Shown here: piece after piece, positions 1 through 5,861 of the stretch
How the letters are laid out: each line of letters begins with the position of its first letter
How positions within the stretch are numbered: position 1 is the first letter of the stretch
Source of the DNA: Myxococcales bacterium
GTDB lineage: Bacteria; Myxococcota_A; Polyangia; Polyangiales; Polyangiaceae
Assembly (NCBI GenBank): GCA_013298325.1
Contig: JAAFHJ010000334.1
Location: 1 to 5,861, forward strand
Reading direction: 5' to 3'
DNA length: 5,861 bases
The notes under the pieces: model-generated
The model's database searches: none
What the model was told of the DNA's origin: nothing
The model's input: only the letters and a program-made list of their open reading frames with translations
Made by a program: the position numbers and the translations under genes

Positions 1-1
1 A

Positions 2-985
2 CTCACGGCCGGGAAGGTCCACGCTTCTACGTTTGAAACCCTCGCGACCGTTCACGAACTTCGTGGGCGCGCCGAGGGGGCAAAAGTCGTGGCAGCGACC
101 CACGGCGCTCTCATCGGTTCCCCGCGCCCGGTCGGCGGGGCCGACGTTCGCGCGCTCGATCCGCGCCTCGACGACTTGCTCGCCCCCGAGGAATTTTCGA
201 GTGCTTTCCGGGCCTTGCTCGCAGAGGCCGGGGTCGCTCTCGACCTCGCCCTGCCTCTCGACCTGAATGCGCTGGAGGCACAGGTCCTCCCCAAGCAGGC
301 GATTGCGACGCAGATCAATCAGATGGCGAGCCAGCTCGGGATCGGCCCTGTCGCCCTCTACCTTTCCTCGAAGGTGGGGCCGAGCGCGGTACCGCTCAGT
401 AGCGCAAAGCCGGGAATCGTCATCGGCACCGAACTCCTCGAAAAGGCGAACGACAAAGCGCGTAAATTCCTCGTTCTCAAGGCGCTCAAAGCGATCACTT
501 CCCATTCCGCTGCCCTCCTTCGCGGCGAAAGCACCGCGGGGGACGGCGGGGGGAGCGACGGCGGCGTCAATCTCGACCTCGTCATCGCCGCCTGGCTCCA
601 AGGGTTCAATCCGAGCTGGGTCGCCCCCGGCTTTGACGCCGAACGGGTGAGCGCGATGCGAAGCCGCCTGGAGCCGTTCCTCCCGACGGAAATCTCTCCA
701 AATCTCGGGATGATGGCGCTTGAAGCGGCGTCTGCGCTGCCGAGCCTTCGCGGCCGCGTCCAGTCGCTGGCCAACGCGTGGCTCCACCGCACCGCACTCC
801 TCGGAATTGGCGACCCCGCGAACGCGCTCGAAGCGATCTCCTGGGGGCACGGCCTCGATACCCTGAGCGCCGACGCCGACGCACGTGGCACCTTTGTTGC
901 CGACCACGATGACGCCCGCGATCTGGTCATCTTCACCGTTTCAGACAACTACCTCGAAGCTCGAAAAAAGCTTCAGCTCCCCTGA
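2..985 (+). CDS. C-terminal part of a TPR-type protein with a degenerate M48-like domain (5' end outside window)
   Basis: The frame is open from the left edge to TGA at 983-985, and GTG at 89 continues an open frame, so it is probably an internal Val and not the start. Residues are numbered here from that codon. The codons before it encode two short amphipathic helices that look like the last TPR-like hairpin of a longer protein. The rest matches my memory of an uncharacterised C-terminal domain found in large myxobacterial TPR proteins. Its layout recalls an M48 peptidase: a hydrophobic strand and helix start (residues 109-118), a helix where HExxH would lie but which reads KALKA (131-135), and a later WLHRTALL-type helix (231-238) where M48 has its ExxAD segment. 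The zinc ligands are absent, so catalysis is not expected. A Gly/Asp-rich insert (148-159) interrupts the domain. No signal peptide or membrane segment is visible in this part. The gene is real (GC-biased codon use, long open frame), but its function is unknown; a role as a binding or scaffold protein would be a guess. Confidence 0.8.
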   Translation, partial: LTAGKVHASTFETLATVHELRGRAEGAKVVAATHGALIGSPRPVGGADVRALDPRLDDLLAPEEFSSAFRALLAEAGVALDLALPLDLNALEAQVLPKQAIATQINQMASQLGIGPVALYLSSKVGPSAVPLSSAKPGIVIGTELLEKANDKARKFLVLKALKAITSHSAALLRGESTAGDGGGSDGGVNLDLVIAAWLQGFNPSWVAPGFDAERVSAMRSRLEPFLPTEISPNLGMMALEAASALPSLRGRVQSLANAWLHRTALLGIGDPANALEAISWGHGLDTLSADADARGTFVADHDDARDLVIFTVSDNYLEARKKLQLP

Positions 986-987
986 AA
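964..987 (-). terminator. Possible weak intrinsic terminator of the yfhM-pbpC operon
   Basis: Read on the minus strand, TTCAG (986-982) pairs with CTGAA (976-972) around a five-base loop, and a G-T wobble (987/971) extends the stem. One base later there are six T (969-964). The hairpin begins 22 bases past the pbpC stop, a normal place for a terminator. The stem is short and AT-containing, so it would be weak in a GC-rich genome. It lies inside the last codons of the convergent gene, so the A-run could simply reflect its Lys codons. On the plus strand no T-run follows the hairpin, so it would not serve the other gene. Confidence 0.35.
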
Positions 988-1009
988 CGTCTCTGTCCAA
1001 GGCGCGCAG

Positions 1010-3412
1010 CTACCGCACCGAAAACCGAACCTCTTCAACGCCTTGGTCGCTCTCGACGCGGAGGAGGTGGGTGCCGATGGTCATCGGCAAATCCTCCGAC
1101 GGGACACGCTTCCCGTCGAGAAACACCTGTCGACGGGTAGGCCCTTCAATGCGCAAAGGCACGCGCTGAAGCGCCGCGGGGCGGTCCGCATCGAGGAGAT
1201 AGCGCGCCCCGTCGCGCGGGGAAACAATCGACAATGGGGAGCGCGGAAGCTCGGGTGCCCCTGGGCAGAACGGAGACTCCCCTTCCGGCAAGAGCGGACG
1301 CCCGGCACGTTCGGCCCACCGCGACGCCTCCGCCGGGTAGCGCTCAAAGACCTTCCGCTCCAGGACATCTGGCGAACAGGACGGGCCCGCACGTAATCCG
1401 TTCCGTTTGTCGATGTAGGCCATCACGTGCATTGCGCAAAGATGGGTCGGCCGTCGATCCTTTGGAATTTTCTCATGAATTCGATGGGGACAGTCCCGCG
1501 AAGCGAGCTCTCCGGAGAGTGCGCAAAGCTCGACGTCGTCGTCGGAAGAGTCATCCGCGGCGGCCGGTTGCGGCCCCGGCGGCGCTACGCGACCGTGGGC
1601 GGCCAGAATGACGCTGTGAAAGAGCGGCGCGGCGCCAGAAACACCCGTTGTTCCGGCCATCGGTGCGCCATCAAAATTGCCGACCCAGACGGCGACAGTG
1701 ACACGATCGGACCACCCGACCGTGAGGTTGTCGCGATACCCTTTTGACGTTCCCGTCTTGACCGCAACAGGGAACGGAAAATCTGCCAAATCGCGATTGT
1801 TTCCGAAGGCAGCGCGACGAGCATCTGCGTCTTGAAGGACGTTCTCCACGTTCTGAACAACCGCAGGGGGGAGGAGGAACGGACTCGGGGCCTCTTCCGG
1901 CGGGCCTGGAAGAAGTCTGAGAGAAACGGCACGCCCTCCGCGTGCGAGGACCGCGTAGGCGCGGGCGAGTTCGTAGAGTCGCGTTTCACCGTCGCCGAGA
2001 GCGATCCCCTCCCCATAAAACTCGGGAGCTTCCGTAAAGGTCGTAAATCCAAGCCTTTTCAGCTGGTCAACGACCGCCGGGACGCCGAGTTCGTGGGCTT
2101 CTCGCGCCGCGGGGACGTTCCAGCTGTTGGCGAGCGCCTCGCGGAGGCGCACCGGGCCGTGGAAGCGACCATCGTAGTTGTTGGGCGCGAATTGCCCGCC
2201 GTTTCCGCTGGGGAACGTCGTCTCGACGTCCATCAACAGCGTGGCAGGGGTCTGCCGCAGCGTCTCCATTCCGAGCGCGTATACAAAGGGCTTTAGCGTC
2301 GATCCTGGCTGGCGTGCAGCCAGTACGCCGTCGTTCTTTCCGAGTGCGCCGTCGTCGGTCCAATCGGGGGAACCGACCCAGGCGAGGACGTTCCCCGTTT
2401 GATTCTCAATGACGAAAACGGCTGCGCCTGCGACGTTCTTGTCACCCAAGCGCTCCACGACGCGGGCGGCCGCCTGCTCCGCTTCCCGCTGGATGACGGC
2501 GTCGAGGGTCGTCCGTACTTCGGCGCGCCGCGGCCCCGACGGGACGCCCAAGGCGACCGCGGCGGGGGATGGCGTCGCCGCCGCGAGCGAAAATCGCAGA
2601 AATTCGATAGCATGGGGGGCACCAAAGCCCCCTTTGGTGAACGTCGGCGTCAGCGGCTCGGCGAGTGCGGCCGCGCACGTGGCTGCGTCGAGCATACCTG
2701 CATCCTGCATGCGATGAAGGATGACGTCGCGGCGCGCGAGGACACGCTCGGGGTGCTTCGTGAGGTCGTAAAAGGCCGGTCCGCGGGGCATCGCCGCCAA
2801 CGTTGCGGCTTCGGCGGCCGTAAGTTCGCGCGCGGGCTTGTCAAAGTAGAGGCGGGCCGCACGGCTGGCCCCGGCGACGTTCGGTCCGAAGGGGGCGTCG
2901 TTGAGGTAGGCCTCCAGGATTTCGTCCTTGGAGAGGGCGCGCTCAATCTTGAGGGCGTAGGCCATCTCCATCCATTTCCCGCCGAATCCTCGCTTGTGAG
3001 GGCGTTCGACGCGGGCCAATTGCATCGTGAGCGTCGACGCGCCGCTGACGATTCGCCGGCGGACGAGGTCGGAAAATGCGGCGCGAGCGACGGCGACAAC
3101 GTCGACACCGGGGTGGTCGCGGAAGCGCTTGTCCTCCGCGGCCACAACGGCGAGCGGCAGCCACGTGCCGAGATCGGCGAGGGTGCTGTGCTCGGACCGG
3201 ACGCCGTCGTCGGCGCGAACCTCCCGTAATAGATGACCATTTCGGTCGAGGAAGCGCGTCGACGGCGCACGTTCGGCCCCCTTTTGGAGCGGCCCCGGAA
3301 GCGCGACGAACAGGGAGAAAACGAAGAGCAGGAGCGGCGGTCCGAAGACGACCGCCCCCGCGGCAAGCGGCCATCGGTACCGCCGAGCGAAAGAACGTAT
3401 CGGCGTAGTCAT
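1010..3412 (-). CDS. pbpC: Penicillin-binding protein 1C (bifunctional peptidoglycan glycosyltransferase/transpeptidase)
   Basis: Complete 800-residue class A PBP that polymerises lipid II into glycan strands and cross-links peptides on the outer face of the inner membrane. A basic start and one hydrophobic segment (about 14-38) form the membrane anchor. The GT51 domain spans about 54-235: EDKRF with catalytic Glu93, SGASTLTMQLAR (123-134), second Glu149 in KWMEMAYALKIER, then SKDEILEAYLN (161-171). The transpeptidase domain follows (about 300-610), with nucleophile Ser371 and Lys374 in GSTLK, SWN (430-432) and KTGTS (552-556). An acidic linker (620-628) leads to a Cys-containing stretch (Cys630, 641, 659, 679, 716), and residues 725-800 look like a BiPBP_C domain. 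This layout and the QPGSTLKPF wording are typical of PBP1C rather than PBP1A or 1B. The ATG is preferred because it yields the anchor directly and follows the upstream stop by 12 bases. No Shine-Dalgarno sequence is evident, so translation probably depends on the upstream macroglobulin gene. All key residues are present, so the enzyme is expected to be active. Confidence 0.97.
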   Translation of the reverse strand: MTTPIRSFARRYRWPLAAGAVVFGPPLLLFVFSLFVALPGPLQKGAERAPSTRFLDRNGHLLREVRADDGVRSEHSTLADLGTWLPLAVVAAEDKRFRDHPGVDVVAVARAAFSDLVRRRIVSGASTLTMQLARVERPHKRGFGGKWMEMAYALKIERALSKDEILEAYLNDAPFGPNVAGASRAARLYFDKPARELTAAEAATLAAMPRGPAFYDLTKHPERVLARRDVILHRMQDAGMLDAATCAAALAEPLTPTFTKGGFGAPHAIEFLRFSLAAATPSPAAVALGVPSGPRRAEVRTTLDAVIQREAEQAAARVVERLGDKNVAGAAVFVIENQTGNVLAWVGSPDWTDDGALGKNDGVLAARQPGSTLKPFVYALGMETLRQTPATLLMDVETTFPSGNGGQFAPNNYDGRFHGPVRLREALANSWNVPAAREAHELGVPAVVDQLKRLGFTTFTEAPEFYGEGIALGDGETRLYELARAYAVLARGGRAVSLRLLPGPPEEAPSPFLLPPAVVQNVENVLQDADARRAAFGNNRDLADFPFPVAVKTGTSKGYRDNLTVGWSDRVTVAVWVGNFDGAPMAGTTGVSGAAPLFHSVILAAHGRVAPPGPQPAAADDSSDDDVELCALSGELASRDCPHRIHEKIPKDRRPTHLCAMHVMAYIDKRNGLRAGPSCSPDVLERKVFERYPAEASRWAERAGRPLLPEGESPFCPGAPELPRSPLSIVSPRDGARYLLDADRPAALQRVPLRIEGPTRRQVFLDGKRVPSEDLPMTIGTHLLRVESDQGVEEVRFSVR

Positions 3413-3427
3413 GGATGACGGGAGTTA
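3413..3427 (-). other. yfhM-pbpC junction: in-frame TAA, no clear ribosome binding site
   Basis: On the minus strand the macroglobulin ends in TAA (3427-3425), then CTC CCG TCA TCC, then the pbpC ATG. The two genes are in the same reading frame. The 12-base spacer is pyrimidine-rich and has no GGAG-like sequence, and the bases just before the stop (GGCGCGC) do not provide one either. This suggests reinitiation by ribosomes that have just finished the macroglobulin, which would tie the amounts of the two proteins together. That mechanism is inferred from spacing and the missing Shine-Dalgarno sequence. Confidence 0.6.
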
Positions 3428-5861
3428 GCGCGCCTTGGTCGGCGCAAGGGCGGCCGTAGGCGGCAGCTCCTTCGGCGCGAGAACCTTGATTTGAGTGGCT
3501 GCCGTCCGACCAAAGACTTCGGGCTCATACATGCACTCCGCACGCGTCGGCGGGACGATGAACGACCCGATTCCGGTGGCGCGCGCCAGGTAACGGAAGT
3601 GATAGGCGCCTGCGTTCAGATGCTCCACAAATACGAGGACTTTGTCATCATGAACCTCTTTGTGGAAGGGGCGCGACTCAAAGCCGTAATCGCCGTAATT
3701 CTCCTCGTTCCCCTCGTCGGCGGGCCCTTCGGCACCGTTGGCCGACGGGGCGCTCGTCGCAAGCTCGCTCTGAATCGCTTCAAAGCCGGCAGGCAACGGA
3801 TCTTCAATGACGACTTGCTCGCGGGAGTCGGGGCTAACGACGAGGAGATCGACCATGACCAGGTCGCCGGCGTTTACGTCTTTGACGACGGTCGACGGGA
3901 GCTTGCGTTGGGCGTCGAGGAGGTCCTCGGGGCGAACAACGCGGAGGGCGCGCGTCACGAAGAACCCGCGCTCAAGCGGCTGTTTCGGGAGCTCTTTCGT
4001 CGCGTAGCGGAGGCGCGCCGAGTAGTACAAAGTGCCGGATCCACCGAGCTTTTGGAAGGCAAGCGTGCTTCCCGAGGCTTCCGCGTCGAAGAGCTTTGCC
4101 ATCGAGAGGGAGGCCCCCTTTTGGGCCAGAGACGCTCCGTGGAAGGGGGCTTCCGTCAGGAGCGATCCGCCAAGGAATACGCGAGCATCGTAGTCGGGGG
4201 CGACCGCCTCGCGGGCCTTCCGGAAGCCTTCGAGAGCCAAGAGCGCCCACGCCGTCTCCTGGGTCGAGCGCCAGGTGCCGCCGCGCCGGGAGGCGAGCAG
4301 CCCTTGAGCGAGCTTCGTCGCCATTTCGTTCTGCGGATCCGAAGCGAGCACACCGCGCAGCGCCATCGCCGTCGTCCGGGCCGGCGAGTCGAGGTAGCGC
4401 GCGTAGCGGTCGTCCGCATCACCGACCGTGGCGCCAGAAACCCGAACGCTCGTCGCGCCGTCCAAATCGGCGATCAAAGCCTTCTGGGCGTCCGGACTCC
4501 CCTTAGAGACGGCCAACGCGTGAAGAAGAAGGGCCTTTGAGAAGAGGGGCAGATCCTTCTTCCGCTCGACCAACTTCGTCAAGTAGCCGGCATCCGGTTT
4601 TCCGACGGTCGCCAAGACATCGGCAAAGAAGACCTGCTCCGGCAAGTCCTCACGATGGCGGCCGCGGCCGGCAGAGAGTTCGCTGCGGAGGAAGCGCTGC
4701 GCATCGGCGAGCACATTGTCCGGAACTGCGTGGCCCGCCTTTTTTGCAGCATCGAGGCCGAGGAGCGCCCAGCCGGTTACCCACGGATCGACATGGGGGG
4801 AGTCGTCCCAGTAGGAGAACCCGCCGGAAGGACGCTGGCGCGCAACAATCTTCCCAATCGCCTTGTCGACTTCCACGTCGGCCTTCGGAGGCAACGCAAT
4901 TCCGAACGCTTTCGTCAAATCTTGAAGTGCGACGAGCGGCAAGAGGCGACTCGTGAGCTGTTCGGTACAGCCGTAGGGGTACTCAATCAGCTGTTCAATG
5001 CCGTGATCGAGACCGACGAGGGCGCTCGACGAGAGCTTGACGTCAAGCGTTCCGAAGTCGCTTCGCGCCTTATCGAGCGCGCCGAGGCGCTCGCCGCTCG
5101 CGTCTTTCGTCTCCCCCTCGAGGGCCACCGTCTCGATGCTCGTCGGCACCTGAACGTCGCGCCCCAATTTCACGCGATCTTTCAAGCCGTTGGGGCCCTC
5201 TACCGAGAACCCGAAGTTGGCCTTGCCGACGGTGCCGGCGGTCCACGGAAAGCGAACCTCAATGCTGCCGTTCGCCGGGACGGTCACCGTTCGTGACGCA
5301 TCGCCGTCGAGTTTTACGCCGGAAGCCTCTGCTTTTACCGTAACTTGCGTCTCGGGGAGCCCCTTCGCAGTGACGACGACGCCCGCTTCAAAGACGTCGC
5401 CCGCACGGAGGAACCGCGGGAGCGCCGGACGCGCCATCAGCGGCCGCGACGTGATGACCTGGTTTTCGCCGAAGCCGAAGCGATCGTCTTTCGACGCGGC
5501 GACCGCCATCAAGCGATAGGTCGTAAGTCCGTCGGGGAGCTTGAAGTGGACGTGGGCTCGCCCGTCGGCGCCTGTGAGGACCGTCGGTGCGAAGAAGGCG
5601 GTCGCGCGGAAATCGCCACGGACTGCGCCGCCGCCGTCGCCACCGTCGCCCCCCTTGTCGCTGCCGGCCGGCGGCTTCAAGGTGAAGATCGAGCCGAGAT
5701 CTTCACGCATTTCGTGGGGTACGAGCGCTGTCGGTCGGCGCCGCGAGAAGGCCGGAATCGGGTCGGGCGTCTTGTAGCCGGTCAGCATGAGCACGCCTTC
5801 GTCGACGGCGTAGAAGGTGACCGAACTCTCGACCCCCTTGCCGGCGGCGAGGACCGCGAGA
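3425..5861 (-). CDS. yfhM: Bacterial alpha-2-macroglobulin, C-terminal half (start beyond right edge)
   Basis: This is a large periplasmic protease trap. A protease that cuts its bait region triggers a conformational change and is bound covalently through an internal thioester. The frame stays open to the window edge (about 811 codons seen, where the family usually has 1,500-2,000), and GTG at 5794 is an internal Val in the conserved VDEGVL motif, so it is not the start. Numbering from that Val: the end of an MG domain with LTGYKTPDP (4-12), a Gly/Asp-rich bait-like segment (about 41-60), the A2M domain beginning FRATAFFAP (62-70), the thioester motif GCTEQ with Cys276 and Gln279, and a helical thioester domain (about 250-530; GGFSYW at 324-329, PWVTGWALLGL at 337-347). 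MG domains follow, the last being MG10-like, with an acidic loop (about 688-703) and the conserved run FIVPPTRAECMYEPEVFGR (745-763). The motif is intact, so the protein should form the thioester, unlike the thioester-less paralogues (YfaS type). It lies directly upstream of pbpC, as in E. coli. The N-terminal signal or lipobox is out of view. Confidence 0.97.
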   Translation of the reverse strand, partial: LAVLAAGKGVESSVTFYAVDEGVLMLTGYKTPDPIPAFSRRRPTALVPHEMREDLGSIFTLKPPAGSDKGGDGGDGGGAVRGDFRATAFFAPTVLTGADGRAHVHFKLPDGLTTYRLMAVAASKDDRFGFGENQVITSRPLMARPALPRFLRAGDVFEAGVVVTAKGLPETQVTVKAEASGVKLDGDASRTVTVPANGSIEVRFPWTAGTVGKANFGFSVEGPNGLKDRVKLGRDVQVPTSIETVALEGETKDASGERLGALDKARSDFGTLDVKLSSSALVGLDHGIEQLIEYPYGCTEQLTSRLLPLVALQDLTKAFGIALPPKADVEVDKAIGKIVARQRPSGGFSYWDDSPHVDPWVTGWALLGLDAAKKAGHAVPDNVLADAQRFLRSELSAGRGRHREDLPEQVFFADVLATVGKPDAGYLTKLVERKKDLPLFSKALLLHALAVSKGSPDAQKALIADLDGATSVRVSGATVGDADDRYARYLDSPARTTAMALRGVLASDPQNEMATKLAQGLLASRRGGTWRSTQETAWALLALEGFRKAREAVAPDYDARVFLGGSLLTEAPFHGASLAQKGASLSMAKLFDAEASGSTLAFQKLGGSGTLYYSARLRYATKELPKQPLERGFFVTRALRVVRPEDLLDAQRKLPSTVVKDVNAGDLVMVDLLVVSPDSREQVVIEDPLPAGFEAIQSELATSAPSANGAEGPADEGNEENYGDYGFESRPFHKEVHDDKVLVFVEHLNAGAYHFRYLARATGIGSFIVPPTRAECMYEPEVFGRTAATQIKVLAPKELPPTAALAPTKAR
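4958..4969 (-). other. Thioester motif Cys-Thr-Glu-Gln of the macroglobulin
   Basis: The four codons read Cys-Thr-Glu-Gln within the context YPYGCTEQLTSRLLPL. In alpha-2-macroglobulins and complement C3 the Cys and Gln side chains join to form the reactive thioester that captures the attacking protease. Both residues and the conserved preceding Gly are present, so this is classed as a thioester-competent macroglobulin. Thr replaces the Leu common at the second position of vertebrate proteins; variation there is normal. Confidence 0.93.
5615..5677 (-). other. Gly/Asp-rich linker, probable bait region of the macroglobulin
   Basis: The segment encodes a flexible stretch rich in Gly and Asp (GGDGGDGGG at its centre), bounded by Lys40 and Arg59 and followed directly by the A2M domain (DFRATAFF). 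The underlying DNA is a run of GCC, GTC and ACC triplets on the plus strand (about 5627-5653). In bacterial macroglobulins the protease-sensitive bait lies just before this domain, so position and predicted disorder support the call. That it is the bait, and which bonds are cut, is inferred. Confidence 0.5.

Noticed and set aside
89..91. GTG as the real start of the first gene
   Set aside because: The same frame is open back to the left edge with TPR-like helical residues, and no purine-rich RBS is appropriately placed for this codon in preference to an upstream start.
358..948. Minus-strand open frame (196 codons) inside the first gene
   Set aside because: It is antisense to the plus-strand gene, has low-complexity Ser/Arg/Pro composition, and the plus frame has recognisable family features.
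2399..3229. Plus-strand open frame (276 codons) opposite pbpC
   Set aside because: It covers the conserved transpeptidase and glycosyltransferase codons on the other strand; Arg/Gly-rich composition without domain signs marks it as a shadow frame.
3491..4540. Long plus-strand open frame (349 codons) opposite the macroglobulin gene
   Set aside because: It is fully antisense to a clearly recognised gene; in GC-rich DNA the opposite strand of a real gene often stays open. The translation is Arg-rich, shows no known motif, and no RBS stands out.
4655..5296. Plus-strand open frame (213 codons) across the thioester region
   Set aside because: The minus strand here encodes the GCTEQ motif and conserved helices; the plus frame is a mirror of that coding bias.
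5627..5653. Triplet-like GC-rich repeat as a possible tandem or CRISPR-like repeat
   Set aside because: It is short, imperfect and in frame, encoding the Gly/Asp run; there are no spacers or longer repeat units.
5792..5794. GTG as the real start of the macroglobulin gene
   Set aside because: It is the Val of the conserved VDEGVL motif, and the frame continues upstream to the window edge with matching family sequence.

Overview
The window carries three protein-coding genes packed almost without gaps. No RNA gene, insertion sequence, CRISPR array or prophage signal was seen. The DNA is GC-rich with strong third-position GC bias. Together with the type of the first gene and the gene order, this suggests a large-genome Gram-negative bacterium of the myxobacterial (Myxococcota, formerly deltaproteobacterial) type. 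That placement is an inference from remembered family patterns, not from a search.

Left part (bases 2-985, + strand): the 3' portion of a gene whose start lies outside the window. It encodes the C-terminal part of a TPR-type protein with an uncharacterised C-terminal domain of a kind familiar from myxobacteria. That domain looks like an M48 zinc-peptidase core that has lost its zinc ligands. The gene converges on the next one with only 24 bases between the stop codons. A weak hairpin followed by six T, read on the minus strand, sits inside its last codons and may terminate the opposing operon.

Middle and right (1010-5861, - strand): a two-gene operon read from right to left. First comes the C-terminal half of a bacterial alpha-2-macroglobulin (YfhM type), with an intact Cys-x-Glu-Gln thioester motif and a Gly/Asp-rich bait-like segment; its start is beyond the right edge. 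Twelve bases later comes a complete penicillin-binding protein 1C gene (pbpC) with all glycosyltransferase and transpeptidase motifs and a C-terminal BiPBP_C domain.

This is the known yfhM-pbpC partnership. The macroglobulin is thought to trap proteases that enter the periplasm through a damaged envelope, and PBP1C is thought to repair the peptidoglycan. Here the two genes share a reading frame and are separated only by one TAA and four sense codons. I do not see a clearly new biological system. The points most worth following up are the degenerate peptidase-like domain in the first gene and the in-frame junction between the macroglobulin and PBP1C.
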